Shown here in pieces: positions 8,707-18,152 of a DNA stretch of 64,000 bases. Origin of the DNA: Ameyamaea chiangmaiensis (GTDB taxonomy: Bacteria > Pseudomonadota > Alphaproteobacteria > Acetobacterales > Acetobacteraceae); assembly GCF_025995235.1 (NCBI RefSeq), contig NZ_BAPT01000036.1:154590-218589 (forward strand), read 5' to 3'. The notes under the pieces were generated by a model that did no database searches, was not told the DNA's origin, and saw only the letters and a list, made by a program, of their open reading frames with translations. Each line of letters opens with the position of its first letter. The first letter of the stretch is position 1. A program made the translations under genes and the position numbers.

Positions 8707-10239
8707 ATGCCCCAGTCGACGACCTCAGATATGCTACACGCCTGCACGCCCCTGTCGCGACGCGGCTTCGGTCGGGGCATCGCCCTGTCCGTGGCGTCGG
8801 CGTGTGCAATGCCACGGGCACGTGCGGCAGGAAGCACGGTCGCGGCCAGGGTCGTGCTGGATACCGAACGACCGGGGCGGATACTGCCCGGCAGCCTGTG
8901 CGGCCTCAGCCTCGAAACCGCTGTCCTCAGCAACTCCGCCGTGCTGAATGCCCGGAACACGGCCCTGGTCGCTCTCCATCGCGGCCTGTCCGCGCAGGGC
9001 GTCCTTCGCCTGGGCGGCAATACGTCTGACCTTGGCTGGTGGGATCCGGGGGGAGGACAGGCGCCGGACGATATCTCGCACCCCGCCCATCCGCGTGATA
9101 TATTCGCGATCACGCATGAACACCTTGAAAATCTGCGTGGCTTTGTCGACGCGACGGGCTGGAGCGTTGTGTGGGGGCTCAATCTCGGGACCGGCAGGCC
9201 CGAACAGGCCGCGCGGGAGGCTGCCGCCGTGGCGACCCACCTGGGGCCCGCCCTTCTTGCGTTTCAGATCGGCAATGAGGCCGACCTATTCAACCGTTAT
9301 GGCCATGCGATGCGTGGACCAGCTTGGTCATTCACGCAGTTCCTGCATGACTGGACGCGCACCGCAACGGCGGTCGTCGCGGCCTGTCCGAACGCGCGGT
9401 TCTGGGGACCGGACGTGGCCGTGCGCGACGACTGGATCGTCCGCTTCGCGCAGGCGATTCCCGCATCGTTACGCCCGCACGTCACGAGGTTGAGTGCCCA
9501 TTACTACGCCGAAGGACCACCCGATGCCCCCGATAGCACCATAGCGCATCTTTTGGCCGACGACCCCCGGGTGGGGGAGCTCCTGGACACCCTGCGACCC
9601 GTTCTCCACCGTACAGGCCTGCCCTTTGCGATAACCGAAGCGGGAAGCTGTTTTCTGGGCGGCAAGCCCGGCGTCAGCGACACCTTCGCTTCCGCCCTGT
9701 GGGCGACGGACTATGTGCTACGCATGGCGCAGGGCGGGTGCGACAACGTGTGCTTCCACGGCGGCGCAGCGGAGGTTGAACACGCCAACAATGGACGCTC
9801 GATCGGCGCACACACGGACGCCGATCGAGCCCGGGCGCGGCGTGGTGCGTTCTATTCACCGATCGCCGGCACACCAGAGACGGGATACATAACCCGACCT
9901 CTCTACCGAGGGCTTCAGGCCGCGCAATCGTTGTCTAGAACAGAACTTTTACCGACAGAGATGGAGGCCAAGGGGATTAACCTCTCCGCCTACGCCGGGC
10001 GCAGGGGCAAGGTAATCACCCTTGTGATGGTCAATCGTGATCTGACGCACGACGCGGATGTGACGATCGAAAGCCCAGCAGAACGTCTGATCGTCCGATC
10101 CGCGCGCTTGTTGTCGGCGCCCACGGTCGACGCGGATACGGCAGTCACGCTGAAAGAGGCGCCCGATCGTGTGGGTGCCGGGGGGACACGCACTCTCGCC
10201 GTGCCCCACGCGTCCGCCCTGGTGGTGACGATGGGCTGA
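8707..10239 (+). CDS. Tat-exported glycoside hydrolase, family 79-like
   Basis: A 510-residue exported protein. The twin-arginine motif SRRGFGRG plus a hydrophobic stretch ending AMPRARAAG indicates Tat export. The catalytic (beta/alpha)8 part carries the likely acid/base in QIGNEADLF and the likely nucleophile in FAITEAGSC. A C-terminal beta-rich domain with VITLVMVNRDL follows, the arrangement of GH79 beta-glucuronidase or heparanase-like enzymes. The start at 8707 is chosen because it precedes the Tat signal; an ATG at 8731 is possible. The gene ends 26 bp from the convergent sugar transporter. The substrate is unknown; a periplasmic uronic acid-containing glycan is an inference. Confidence 0.78.
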   Translation: MPQSTTSDMLHACTPLSRRGFGRGIALSVASACAMPRARAAGSTVAARVVLDTERPGRILPGSLCGLSLETAVLSNSAVLNARNTALVALHRGLSAQGVLRLGGNTSDLGWWDPGGGQAPDDISHPAHPRDIFAITHEHLENLRGFVDATGWSVVWGLNLGTGRPEQAAREAAAVATHLGPALLAFQIGNEADLFNRYGHAMRGPAWSFTQFLHDWTRTATAVVAACPNARFWGPDVAVRDDWIVRFAQAIPASLRPHVTRLSAHYYAEGPPDAPDSTIAHLLADDPRVGELLDTLRPVLHRTGLPFAITEAGSCFLGGKPGVSDTFASALWATDYVLRMAQGGCDNVCFHGGAAEVEHANNGRSIGAHTDADRARARRGAFYSPIAGTPETGYITRPLYRGLQAAQSLSRTELLPTEMEAKGINLSAYAGRRGKVITLVMVNRDLTHDADVTIESPAERLIVRSARLLSAPTVDADTAVTLKEAPDRVGAGGTRTLAVPHASALVVTMG

Positions 10240-10264
10240 GGGACGGATCCGCCCCTCGCTGCGA

Positions 10265-11215
10265 TCAGTGGTCGGTCCAGCCGACGTAGGACCCGACATT
10301 GTCACGCGTGATCAGTTGCGGTGCGATCAGCACCACCTTTTCCGCCGGGGGCTTGCCATCGACGATCGCCTGCGCGGTCTGCATGGCCAACGTGCCCATC
10401 TTGTACGGATCCTGCGATGCCGAAGCGAGAATCGACCCTTTCTTCGACTTTAGCGCCCCCACGATATCGGGCGCACCGTCGACCGACGTAATGACCAGCT
10501 GCCGGTTCTGCTGACGCGCGGCAAGGTCGGAGCCGATAGCCTGCGGGTCGTTGATGGTGAACACGCCCTTCAGGTCGGGGTAGCGGATCAGGTAGCCCAG
10601 CATGACCTGCATGCCCGCATCGCGCGAGCCCTGGCCATTCTGGTCGTCGCTGACGATCTTGATGTCCGGCGATGCGGCCAGCGCCTTCTTGCAACCCGCG
10701 ACGCGGTCGATCACCGACGACACCGACGGGCCGTTCTCGATCGCGATTTCGCCCTTGTGCCCGATCTGGTCGGCCAGGAACGCGCAGGAAATCTCGCCCG
10801 CCTTGACGTTGTCGGTCATCACGGTGGCGTCCGCGCCGGCTGCGGCCACGTCGGCGGCGATCACGACGATGCCGGCCGCCTGTGCGCGCTTGATCGCCGG
10901 CAGGATGGCCTTGGGATCGACGGCGTTGATGATGATGGCCTTCACGCCGGAGGCGATGAAATTATCGATCTGGGTGAACTGCTTGTTCAGGTCGTAATCC
11001 GCCGAGACGGACGTCACACGGGCCGAGGGATCGGCCTTGCGCGCCTCGTCCGCGACAGCCTTGGACAGGGTGACGAAATACGGATTGCCCAGAGAGCCCA
11101 TCGTCACCCCGATCGAGGTGATCGGCGCGGCAGACGCCGACGGTGCGAGGGCGAGGGCGAGGGAGGCAGTGCCGCACAGCAGGGCGGCGCAGGCGGAAGC
11201 GAGTAGAGTGCGCAT
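10265..11215 (-). CDS. Sugar ABC transporter, periplasmic binding protein (RbsB family)
   Basis: A 316-residue periplasmic solute-binding protein with a cleavable signal peptide ending near ALAPSASAA. It shows the type I periplasmic-binding fold of ribose/allose/xylose-type proteins: GVTMGSLGNPYFVTLSKAV, AIIINAVDPKAILPAI, VMTDNVKAG and GVFTINDPQAIGSDLA. It is the last gene of an ATPase-permease-binding protein operon. The exact sugar or polyol cannot be read from sequence. It converges on the GH79-like glycosidase gene, which makes a shared substrate possible. Confidence 0.88.
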   Translation of the reverse strand: MRTLLASACAALLCGTASLALALAPSASAAPITSIGVTMGSLGNPYFVTLSKAVADEARKADPSARVTSVSADYDLNKQFTQIDNFIASGVKAIIINAVDPKAILPAIKRAQAAGIVVIAADVAAAGADATVMTDNVKAGEISCAFLADQIGHKGEIAIENGPSVSSVIDRVAGCKKALAASPDIKIVSDDQNGQGSRDAGMQVMLGYLIRYPDLKGVFTINDPQAIGSDLAARQQNRQLVITSVDGAPDIVGALKSKKGSILASASQDPYKMGTLAMQTAQAIVDGKPPAEKVVLIAPQLITRDNVGSYVGWTDH

Positions 11216-11277
11216 TGTTCTTGCGGTTCCGTGTTCTTGATGACCGGTTTGGCAGGTAAGGGGCGTGCGGGCCCCGA

Positions 11278-12312
11278 TCAGGTGCGGGCGTTTCCTTTCT
11301 GCCGCAGGCGATCCAGCGCGACCGCGCCGATGATGACCAGCCCCTTGACGATGAACTGCCAGATATCGGACACGCCCATCAGGATCAGGCCGTTAGACAG
11401 CACCGCGATGATCAGGCCGCCGATCAGCGTGCCCCAGATCGACCCGATACCGCCCACGAACGACGTGCCGCCCAGAATAACCGCCGCGATCGCATCGAGT
11501 TCATACGACTGGCCAAGCTGAAGACCATTGGCCGCATACAGCCGGGCCGAGGACATCACGCCGCCCAGACCCGCCAGCAGGCCCGACACGCCATAGACGA
11601 ACATCAGCACCAGCCCGACGTTAATGCCGGCCAGACGGGCGGCGGACATGTTGCCGCCCACCGCATAGATCCGCACGCCCAGAACCGTGCGGCGCAGCAC
11701 GTACCAGGCAGCCAGCACCACGGCGAGCGCGATGATGGCCAGCCACGGCAGCACCACGCCCGGCAGCACATGCAGACCGTCGTTGCCGATCCACGCGAAG
11801 CTGAGGTCGGCATTGAAGATGGTCTTGTCCTCGCCCAGCAGGCGTGCCAGACCGCGCACCGCCGTCAGGGAGCCGAGCGTGACGATGAACGGCGGCAACC
11901 CGGCCCAGGCGATCAGCGCGCCGTTGCCCAGACCGATCAGCAGACCCGCGCCAAGGCATGCCGGAATGGCCAGCCACGCCACGGTGGCCGACAGCGACGT
12001 CATCAGCGCCACCATGGCCGATGCCGCCAGAATCGAGCCCACCGACAGGTCGATCCCGCCGGTCAGGATGACGAAGGTCATGCCGGTGGCCAGCACGATG
12101 TTGATCGATGCCTGCTGCGCGACGATGGACAGGTTCTGCGCGGTGAGGAATCGATGGCCGCCGGCCAGGTGAAACCCGATGGCCAGCAGGATCAGCACCG
12201 GCAACATGCCGGCTGCCTGAAGGGCGGACCGCATCTGGGCGCGGCGGGTGGCCGACGACGTGCCCGGCGAGGTGGGAGGGATGGCGGCGGGAGACGTGGC
12301 GGAGGTTGCCAT
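11278..12312 (-). CDS. Sugar ABC transporter permease (RbsC family)
   Basis: A 344-residue inner-membrane permease with about 9-10 hydrophobic segments. Family landmarks are NIVLATGMTFVILTGGIDLSV and, later, YGVSGLLAGLGGVMSSARL and AIAAVILGGTSFVGGIGS. It forms the channel of the carbohydrate uptake transporter-2 (CUT2) system together with the adjacent ATPase and binding protein. The start follows the ATPase stop by 15 bp. Confidence 0.9.
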   Translation of the reverse strand: MATSATSPAAIPPTSPGTSSATRRAQMRSALQAAGMLPVLILLAIGFHLAGGHRFLTAQNLSIVAQQASINIVLATGMTFVILTGGIDLSVGSILAASAMVALMTSLSATVAWLAIPACLGAGLLIGLGNGALIAWAGLPPFIVTLGSLTAVRGLARLLGEDKTIFNADLSFAWIGNDGLHVLPGVVLPWLAIIALAVVLAAWYVLRRTVLGVRIYAVGGNMSAARLAGINVGLVLMFVYGVSGLLAGLGGVMSSARLYAANGLQLGQSYELDAIAAVILGGTSFVGGIGSIWGTLIGGLIIAVLSNGLILMGVSDIWQFIVKGLVIIGAVALDRLRQKGNART

Positions 12313-12327
12313 GGGTGTCGTTCCGGT

Positions 12328-13887
12328 TCAGGCGGCGGCGTCGGCCGCGGCCAGCGTCATGATGGCATGCTGTGTAGGGGCGGGTTCGCCGGGGCCGCCC
12401 ACCTCGCCCGCGATCCGGCCCTCGCGCATCACCAGGACGCGATCGCAGACACCGATGATCTCGGGCAGTTCGGAGGAAATCATCAGGATCGCCATACCCT
12501 TTTTGGCCAGCGAATCGATGATCCGGTAGATTTCGGATTTCGCACCGACATCGACACCGCGCGTCGGCTCGTCGAGGATCAGCACCGCCGGGCCGCTTTC
12601 GAGCAGCCGCGACAGCAGCACCTTCTGCTGGTTGCCACCCGACAGGCTGCCGACATTGACCGCCGTTCCGGCCGCGCGCACCCGCATCGCCCCGAACGCG
12701 TTGCGCGCCCGCTCCCCCGCGCGTCGCAGGTTGAGCCGCCCGAGAAAGCCCGCGTCGCGCTCGATCACGTCCAGAACGATGTTGGTCTGGCACGTCATGT
12801 CCAGAAACAGGCCCAGCGCCTTGCGGTCCTCGGTCAGATAGACCACGCCCGACGCGATCGCGTCGGCCGGACCGGCGGGCGCGAAAGGCTGTCCCTTCAG
12901 CGTCATGCTGCCGCCCCGGGCCGGATCGGCGCCGAAGACCAGACGGGCAAGTTCGGTGCGGCCCGCGCCGACCAGGCCCGCCAGCCCCAGCACTTCGCCC
13001 GCGTGCAGCGTGAAGGAACACGGATGCACCCGCCGGCCGCCGTCGGTCAGGCCGTCGACGCTCAACACCGGCTCGCCGCGCGCACCGGCATCATCATGGG
13101 ACTTCATGTAGAACGACGACATGTCGCGCCCGACCATCATGCGCACCAACGCATCGGACGTGATCTCCTCGCGCTCCAGCGTGCCGACATACTGGCCGTC
13201 GCGCAGGACCGACACGCGGTCCGCCAGTTCGTAGATCTCCGCCATGCGGTGACTGATATAGATCAGCGCGATGCCTTCGCTGCGCAGCTGGCGCACCAGA
13301 GCGAAGAGCCGGTCCGTCTCGCGCGAGGACAGGGCGGTGGTCGGCTCGTCCAGCACAAGGATGCGCGCCTTGCGGAACAGGGCGCGGGCGATTTCGACCA
13401 TCTGCTGTTCGGCGATGGACAGGGTCGCCACCAGCGTGTCGGGCCCGAACGGCGCGCCCAGACGCTCCAGCACCGGGCGGCACGACTCGCGCATTTCCGA
13501 ACGGTCCAGACGACCGCCGACCAGCATCGGCTCATTCCCGAGATGGATGTTCTCGGCCACCGTCAGGTTGGGCGCGAGCGCGAGCTCCTGATAGATGATG
13601 GCGATCCCGGCATCGCGCGCATCGCGCGGCCCCTGGATCGAGATCGGTTGTCCGGCCACCATGATCTCGCCCCCCGGATCGGCGCGATAGGCCCCGGACA
13701 GGATTTTCATCAAGGTGGATTTGCCGGCGCCGTTCTCGCCCATCAGAGCCAGGATTTCGCCCGCGTGCGCGATCAGCGCAACGTCGGACAGCGCCTTGAT
13801 ACCCGGAAAACTTTTGGAAATGCCCCGCATGGTGAGTGCGGGGCATGAGGTATTGTTTTTTTGTTGTTTTTCTTGATTGTTGTGCAC
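12328..13887 (-). CDS. Sugar ABC transporter, duplicated ATPase (RbsA family)
   Basis: A 519-residue energy-coupling ATPase with two nucleotide-binding domains. The first has Walker A GENGAGKSTLMK, a signature region with SIAEQQMVEIARAL and Walker B ILVLDEPTTALS. The second has the usual degenerate P-loop GLVGAGRTEL, signature SLSGGNQQKV and ILDEPTRGVDVG, as in CUT2 transporters. The first start in the frame is a GTG at 13887, giving an unusual N-terminus (HNNQEKQQKNN) encoded by A-rich DNA with no clear ribosome-binding site. An internal ATG at 13830 (MRGISKSFPG) would shorten it, but it looks slightly too far inside the family start. Confidence 0.88.
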   Translation of the reverse strand: MHNNQEKQQKNNTSCPALTMRGISKSFPGIKALSDVALIAHAGEILALMGENGAGKSTLMKILSGAYRADPGGEIMVAGQPISIQGPRDARDAGIAIIYQELALAPNLTVAENIHLGNEPMLVGGRLDRSEMRESCRPVLERLGAPFGPDTLVATLSIAEQQMVEIARALFRKARILVLDEPTTALSSRETDRLFALVRQLRSEGIALIYISHRMAEIYELADRVSVLRDGQYVGTLEREEITSDALVRMMVGRDMSSFYMKSHDDAGARGEPVLSVDGLTDGGRRVHPCSFTLHAGEVLGLAGLVGAGRTELARLVFGADPARGGSMTLKGQPFAPAGPADAIASGVVYLTEDRKALGLFLDMTCQTNIVLDVIERDAGFLGRLNLRRAGERARNAFGAMRVRAAGTAVNVGSLSGGNQQKVLLSRLLESGPAVLILDEPTRGVDVGAKSEIYRIIDSLAKKGMAILMISSELPEIIGVCDRVLVMREGRIAGEVGGPGEPAPTQHAIMTLAAADAAA

Positions 13888-13914
13888 CGATTTATCCGGC
13901 GTTCTTGGTTCTGT

Positions 13915-13933
13915 TATCGGTCACATAACGATA
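13915..13933. promoter_or_regulatory. Inverted repeat in the rbsA-type operon upstream region
   Basis: TATCG-N9-CGATA lies about 28 bp upstream of the ATPase start, inside a locally A+T-rich 200 bp intergenic stretch. Its position suits a repressor operator controlling the sugar transporter, but no regulator gene is adjacent and a 5 bp arm can arise by chance. Confidence 0.3.
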
Positions 13934-14087
13934 TCCGCTTTCGTTTGGCAAGCGGGATTTTTCGAAGCGAAATCACAAAATCGCGCCCCGGCGATCCGCC
14001 CCCTCCGACGGACACGAATGCCGAAAACGATCGGCCTGAAAAGGGAGGTCGCCAACCCGGACCATGCCCCGCCATCGTGCCCCGCGA

Positions 14088-14783
14088 TTACGCCCCGTCG
14101 CGCGTGTCAGGGCCGGCCGCCCCGGCGTCCGGCAGCACCCGGAACAACGTGGTGTGCCGCGACAGGCTGTCCTCGAGCTCCCGCGAGGTGGCGATGTCGC
14201 GATGTTCGAGAATTTCCAGCCCTGCGGTCGGACGGTAGGAGCGACCGGGATCGGCGATCCATACCTCGGCCTGCCGCGCGCATCGCCTCAGCCACGGCAG
14301 GATATGCGCGGTCATCGGCGCCTCGTAGCAGACGTCGCCACACACAATGAGGTCCCAGCGGCACGCACTGCCCACGATGTCGCCGCTCGATGCCGCGATC
14401 TCCACCCCGTTCCGGTGCGCGTTGAGCCCGATCGCCGCGACCGCCAACGGATCGATTTCCGCCGCTTCAACCCGTGCCGCTCCCGCCATGGCGCAGGCAA
14501 TCGCCGCGATCCCGCTGCCGGCGGCGAAATCCAGCACACGCTTGCCCGCCACCAGCGACGGCTGATCGAGCACCCGCCGCGCCACAAGCTGCCCCCCGGG
14601 CCACGCGAAGGCCCAGAACGGCGGCGCCATGCCCGTCCGGGCAAGCCAGTCTTCGCTGGCCTGCCAGATCGGCGTGATCTCGCTGGCCAGATGCAGAGCG
14701 ATTTCCGGGGTCAGCGGCGGCCGTTCGATCACCGTATGGGCCGCGATGAAGGACGCCGCAGCCGTATCGTGCGCGTCGGTCAC
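14088..14783 (-). CDS. Class I SAM-dependent methyltransferase (ETFB-lysine/Nnt1-like)
   Basis: A 231-residue methyltransferase. SAM-binding motif I is VLDFAAGSGIAAIACAMAGA, followed by the acidic motif VEAAEIDPLAV; motif IV is DLIVCGDVCYEA. The pattern resembles bacterial homologues of the electron-transfer-flavoprotein beta-subunit lysine methyltransferase. It starts at a GTG (14783) that overlaps the ubiA stop codon as GTGA, so translation is coupled to ubiA. An alternative call is a ribosomal protein L11 methyltransferase relative. The target protein is an inference. Confidence 0.75.
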   Translation of the reverse strand: MTDAHDTAAASFIAAHTVIERPPLTPEIALHLASEITPIWQASEDWLARTGMAPPFWAFAWPGGQLVARRVLDQPSLVAGKRVLDFAAGSGIAAIACAMAGAARVEAAEIDPLAVAAIGLNAHRNGVEIAASSGDIVGSACRWDLIVCGDVCYEAPMTAHILPWLRRCARQAEVWIADPGRSYRPTAGLEILEHRDIATSRELEDSLSRHTTLFRVLPDAGAAGPDTRDGA

Positions 14784-15697
14784 GCCGTCATCAGACCCAG
14801 CAGAAAAGCCCCGGCGACCATCAGCCCGATCTCGCGGTTGAAGCGAAACTGCCGTAGGCACAGGGCGGGGTCGCGCGGGTTGATCGCCGTCGCCTGTCGC
14901 CACAGCACCACGCCGATGGGCGGCAGACAGACCAGTGCCCCCGGCCCTGTGCCCGCGCCCCATGCGGCCAGCGCCAGACCGACCAGCATGGCGGCATAGC
15001 ACGCCCCCACGAACGACCGCGCCCGGCCTGCCATCAGGCGGGAGGTGGATTTGACGCCGATCCGCGCGTCATCCTCCATGTCCTGAAAGCCATAAATCGT
15101 ATCGAAGCCTAGCTGCCAGACGATCGTCGCGGCATACAGCGCCACCATGGACGCATCGAGGCGACCCGACGCCGCGACGTAGCCCAGAGGCGCGCCAAAG
15201 CCGAAGGTGAACCCCATCACCAGCTGCGGCCACCAGGTGACGCGCTTGGCCAGAGGATACAGCGCCACCAGCACCAGCGACGACGCCCCCAGAAGACGCG
15301 CCAGAGGGTTAAGCTGCACCAGGATCACCAGGCCGATCAGCAACAGGACCGCCAGAAACACCGCTGCCTGCCGCATCCGCAGCGCGCCGCTGGCCAGAGG
15401 CCGGTTGGCCGTGCGCGCCACCTGCCGGTCGATGTCGCGGTCCCACATGTCATTGACGACGCACCCCGCCGCCCGCATCACCAGGCTGCCGATCCCGAAC
15501 AGCACCAGCAGGCGGGTGCGTTCGGCCGGCACCACATCCGGCGGCAGCAGGATGCCCCACACGCCGGGCAGGAACAAAAGCCACGTGCCGATCGGACGGT
15601 CCAGCCGCGCCAGCAGCGCATACGGGCGCAGCGCGGGCGGCAGACGGCCGATCCAGCCCTGGTCGCGGATATCGGTGTGGGAGGAGGCAACGGTCAC
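14780..15697 (-). CDS. ubiA: 4-hydroxybenzoate polyprenyltransferase
   Basis: Inner-membrane prenyltransferase of ubiquinone biosynthesis. It has 8-9 membrane segments and both Mg-diphosphate-binding aspartate motifs: NDMWDRDIDRQVARTANRPL near the start and the second motif DTIYGFQDMEDDARIGVKST. The GTG at 15697 with GGAG 8 bp upstream gives 305 residues, the usual length. An ATG at 15757 lengthens the protein but lacks a ribosome-binding site and encodes an atypical leader. It is divergent from rsmE. Confidence 0.9.
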   Translation of the reverse strand: MTVASSHTDIRDQGWIGRLPPALRPYALLARLDRPIGTWLLFLPGVWGILLPPDVVPAERTRLLVLFGIGSLVMRAAGCVVNDMWDRDIDRQVARTANRPLASGALRMRQAAVFLAVLLLIGLVILVQLNPLARLLGASSLVLVALYPLAKRVTWWPQLVMGFTFGFGAPLGYVAASGRLDASMVALYAATIVWQLGFDTIYGFQDMEDDARIGVKSTSRLMAGRARSFVGACYAAMLVGLALAAWGAGTGPGALVCLPPIGVVLWRQATAINPRDPALCLRQFRFNREIGLMVAGAFLLGLMTA

Positions 15698-15855
15698 GAT
15701 GTCGGGGCTCCACGCGACTGAGAACGGCAGAAGGCCGGACGCGCCGGTCGCCGCCACAGATGCGGCGTTGCGCGCGCCGGGTCAATCGGCGAGACACGGA
15801 CGCAGGCGTCCGGCCCGCGCCGTCGCCCTCGGACCGCTTCAACCGGAGACCCCTC

Positions 15856-16578
15856 GTGCAGGATCTGCCCCGCCTTTTCCTCGCCCCCGACACCGCGACG
15901 CTGTCGGCGGGCGCCGCCTGCGACATGACGGCAGCGCAGGCGCGCTATCTGGGCACTGTGCTGCGGCGCGACGTCGGGTCGGAGGTCGCCCTGTTCAACG
16001 CGCGCGACGGCGAATGGCGCGCCACGATCGCCCATGTACGCCGCGACCGCGGCACGTTCGCCGTCCAGTCCCGGCTGCGCGCGCCGGAGACCGCCACGGG
16101 GCCGGTCCTGATGTTCGCGCTGCTCAAGCGCGACGCGACCGATCTGGTGGTGCGCATGGGCACCGAACTGGGCGTCCGGCGTTTTCTGCCCGTCATCACC
16201 GAACGGACCAACGCCGCCCGCGTCAACGTCGACCGGCTGCGCGCCATCGCTGTCGAGGCCGCCGAACAGTGCGAGCGCCTCGACGTGCCGGAGGTGGAAG
16301 AGCCCGCCCGCCTGACCGATCGGCTGGGAGCCTGGCCTGCGGAACGCGCGCTGCTGATCGCCGTCGAGCGCATGCGCGATGCCGTGTCCGACACCGACGG
16401 GGGCGTGCGTCTGGCCGACGGCGACGGGGTCCTGATCGGTCCTGAGGGCGGCTTCGCGGAGACGGAGCTTCGGGCGATCCTCGGGCGCCCGTTCGTGCGG
16501 GGGGTGTCGCTGGGGCGGCGCATCCTGCGCGCCGATACGGCGGCGGCGGCGACATTGGCGCGTTTCGGCGGATTCTGA
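15856..16578 (+). CDS. rsmE: 16S rRNA m3U1498 methyltransferase
   Basis: SPOUT-class RNA methyltransferase acting on 16S rRNA position U1498. The 240-residue product shows the N-terminal PUA-like segment (LPRLFLAPDTATLSAG) and the C-terminal knot motifs LIGPEGGFAETEL and VSLGRRILRADTAA. The GTG at 15856 with GGAG 8 bp upstream is preferred over the longer frame, whose first 32 residues are arginine-rich and atypical. Confidence 0.9.
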   Translation: MQDLPRLFLAPDTATLSAGAACDMTAAQARYLGTVLRRDVGSEVALFNARDGEWRATIAHVRRDRGTFAVQSRLRAPETATGPVLMFALLKRDATDLVVRMGTELGVRRFLPVITERTNAARVNVDRLRAIAVEAAEQCERLDVPEVEEPARLTDRLGAWPAERALLIAVERMRDAVSDTDGGVRLADGDGVLIGPEGGFAETELRAILGRPFVRGVSLGRRILRADTAAAATLARFGGF

Positions 16579-16739
16579 ACCGCTGCGAAAATGGAGACGC
16601 GGGAGTTTCCGAAACCTGACAAGCCTGTTATGAACATGAAACCGTTCTTCTTTCGGTCCGTTCCGACAGGCAGCCGCAGGCCCAGCGCGGGGTGCGCGCC
16701 TTTCGTCCGATCGCTGCTTGCAGGATACAGTCAGAGCCG

Positions 16740-18152
16740 ATGTCCAACCCAGGTGACCTGAACGACACCCGCCTTCAGTCGTGCGCGCAGCTCGTGTCGG
16801 TGTTTGCTGATGCGGTGAAGCCCCGCGCGCACTGGCGCATCGGAACCGAGCACGAGAAGTTCGGCTTTGTACTCCCCGATGACGCGGACAGCGGACGCAC
16901 CCCGTTCGCCCCGCCGCCCTACGCTCCGCGCGGCATCGGCGACCTTCTTGGCGCGTTCGACGCGCAGGGCGACGGTGAGCGCTGGAGCGGCATCGTCGAT
17001 CAGGGCCACCTGATCGGCCTGAAGGGTATCGGACCCCGCAAGGGTGGATCGATCTCTCTCGAACCGGCGGGGCAGTTCGAACTGTCCGGCGCCCCGCTGG
17101 CCAGCCTGCACGACACACGTGCCGAAATGGCCCAGCATTTCGACGATCTGCGCTCCCCGGCCGCGGCGCTCGGTCTGGGGTTCGCCCCGCTGGGCTTCCA
17201 GCCGCTGTCGACCCAGGCCGCCATGCCGATCATGCCCAAGAGCCGCTATGCCATCATGCGGGCCTACATGCCCAAGGTCGGCACACGCGGTCTGGACATG
17301 ATGACGCGCACCTGCACCGTGCAGGTGAACCTCGATTACGGCTCGGAAGCCGACATGCGGCGCAAGATGCGGGTGTCGCTCGCGCTTCAGCCGCTGGCCA
17401 CCGCCCTGTTCGCAAACTCCCCGTTCTACGAGGGTGCGCCCAACGGCCTGATGTCCAACCGCGCGCAGGTCTGGACCGATACCGACAACCAGCGTTCGGG
17501 CATGCCGCGCTTCTTCTTCGACGAGGATTTCGGCTTCGAGCGGTATATCGACTGGCTGATCGACGTGCCGATGTATTTCGTCATGCGCGACGGCCGGATG
17601 ATCGACGTCGCAGGACGCTCGTTCCGCGACTGGCTGGCCGGGCGCCCGCAGCCGGGGCTGGAGGGTCTGACCCCCACGATCGGCGACTTCGAGGACCACA
17701 TGACCACCGTCTTTACCGACGTGCGTCTGAAGCAGTTTCTCGAAATGCGCGGCGCGGATGCCGGAAGCCCGGAGATGATGCTCGCCCAGTCGGCCCTGTG
17801 GGTCGGGCTGCTGTATGATGACGCCGCCCTGACCGCGGCCGAGGCGCTGGTGCGTGAATCCGCGCCGGAAGACTACATCGCCCTGCGCGCGGCCGTGCCC
17901 GCGCAGGGCATGGGGGCCGCGTGGCAGGGCGGCACGCTGCGCGCCCTGGCCGGCCGCGTGCTGGCCATTGCCCGCGACGGTCTGCGCGCCCGCGCCGTCC
18001 GGTCGGACACCGGCGCGGACGAGTCGGCCTATCTCGATCCGCTGGACGCGATCGCTGCCGGTGGACCGACGCAGGCCGAACACTGGCTGTCACGCTTTTC
18101 CACCGCCTGGGACGGCGACGTGCGTCCGATCTTCACCGAGGCGGCGGTCTAG
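16740..18152 (+). CDS. gshA: Glutamate-cysteine ligase (plant/alphaproteobacterial type)
   Basis: First enzyme of glutathione synthesis. The 470-residue product carries the family motifs HWRIGTEHEKFGF, KGGSISLEPAGQFELSG, MPKSRYAIMRAYMP and MMTRTCTVQVNLDYGSE of the plant-type ligase found in alphaproteobacteria. The ATG at 16740 (MSNPGDLND) matches family starts. The 161 bp upstream contain no other gene. Its stop codon TAG shares the palindrome CTAG with the stop codon of the convergent TetR gene. Confidence 0.92.
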   Translation: MSNPGDLNDTRLQSCAQLVSVFADAVKPRAHWRIGTEHEKFGFVLPDDADSGRTPFAPPPYAPRGIGDLLGAFDAQGDGERWSGIVDQGHLIGLKGIGPRKGGSISLEPAGQFELSGAPLASLHDTRAEMAQHFDDLRSPAAALGLGFAPLGFQPLSTQAAMPIMPKSRYAIMRAYMPKVGTRGLDMMTRTCTVQVNLDYGSEADMRRKMRVSLALQPLATALFANSPFYEGAPNGLMSNRAQVWTDTDNQRSGMPRFFFDEDFGFERYIDWLIDVPMYFVMRDGRMIDVAGRSFRDWLAGRPQPGLEGLTPTIGDFEDHMTTVFTDVRLKQFLEMRGADAGSPEMMLAQSALWVGLLYDDAALTAAEALVRESAPEDYIALRAAVPAQGMGAAWQGGTLRALAGRVLAIARDGLRARAVRSDTGADESAYLDPLDAIAAGGPTQAEHWLSRFSTAWDGDVRPIFTEAAV

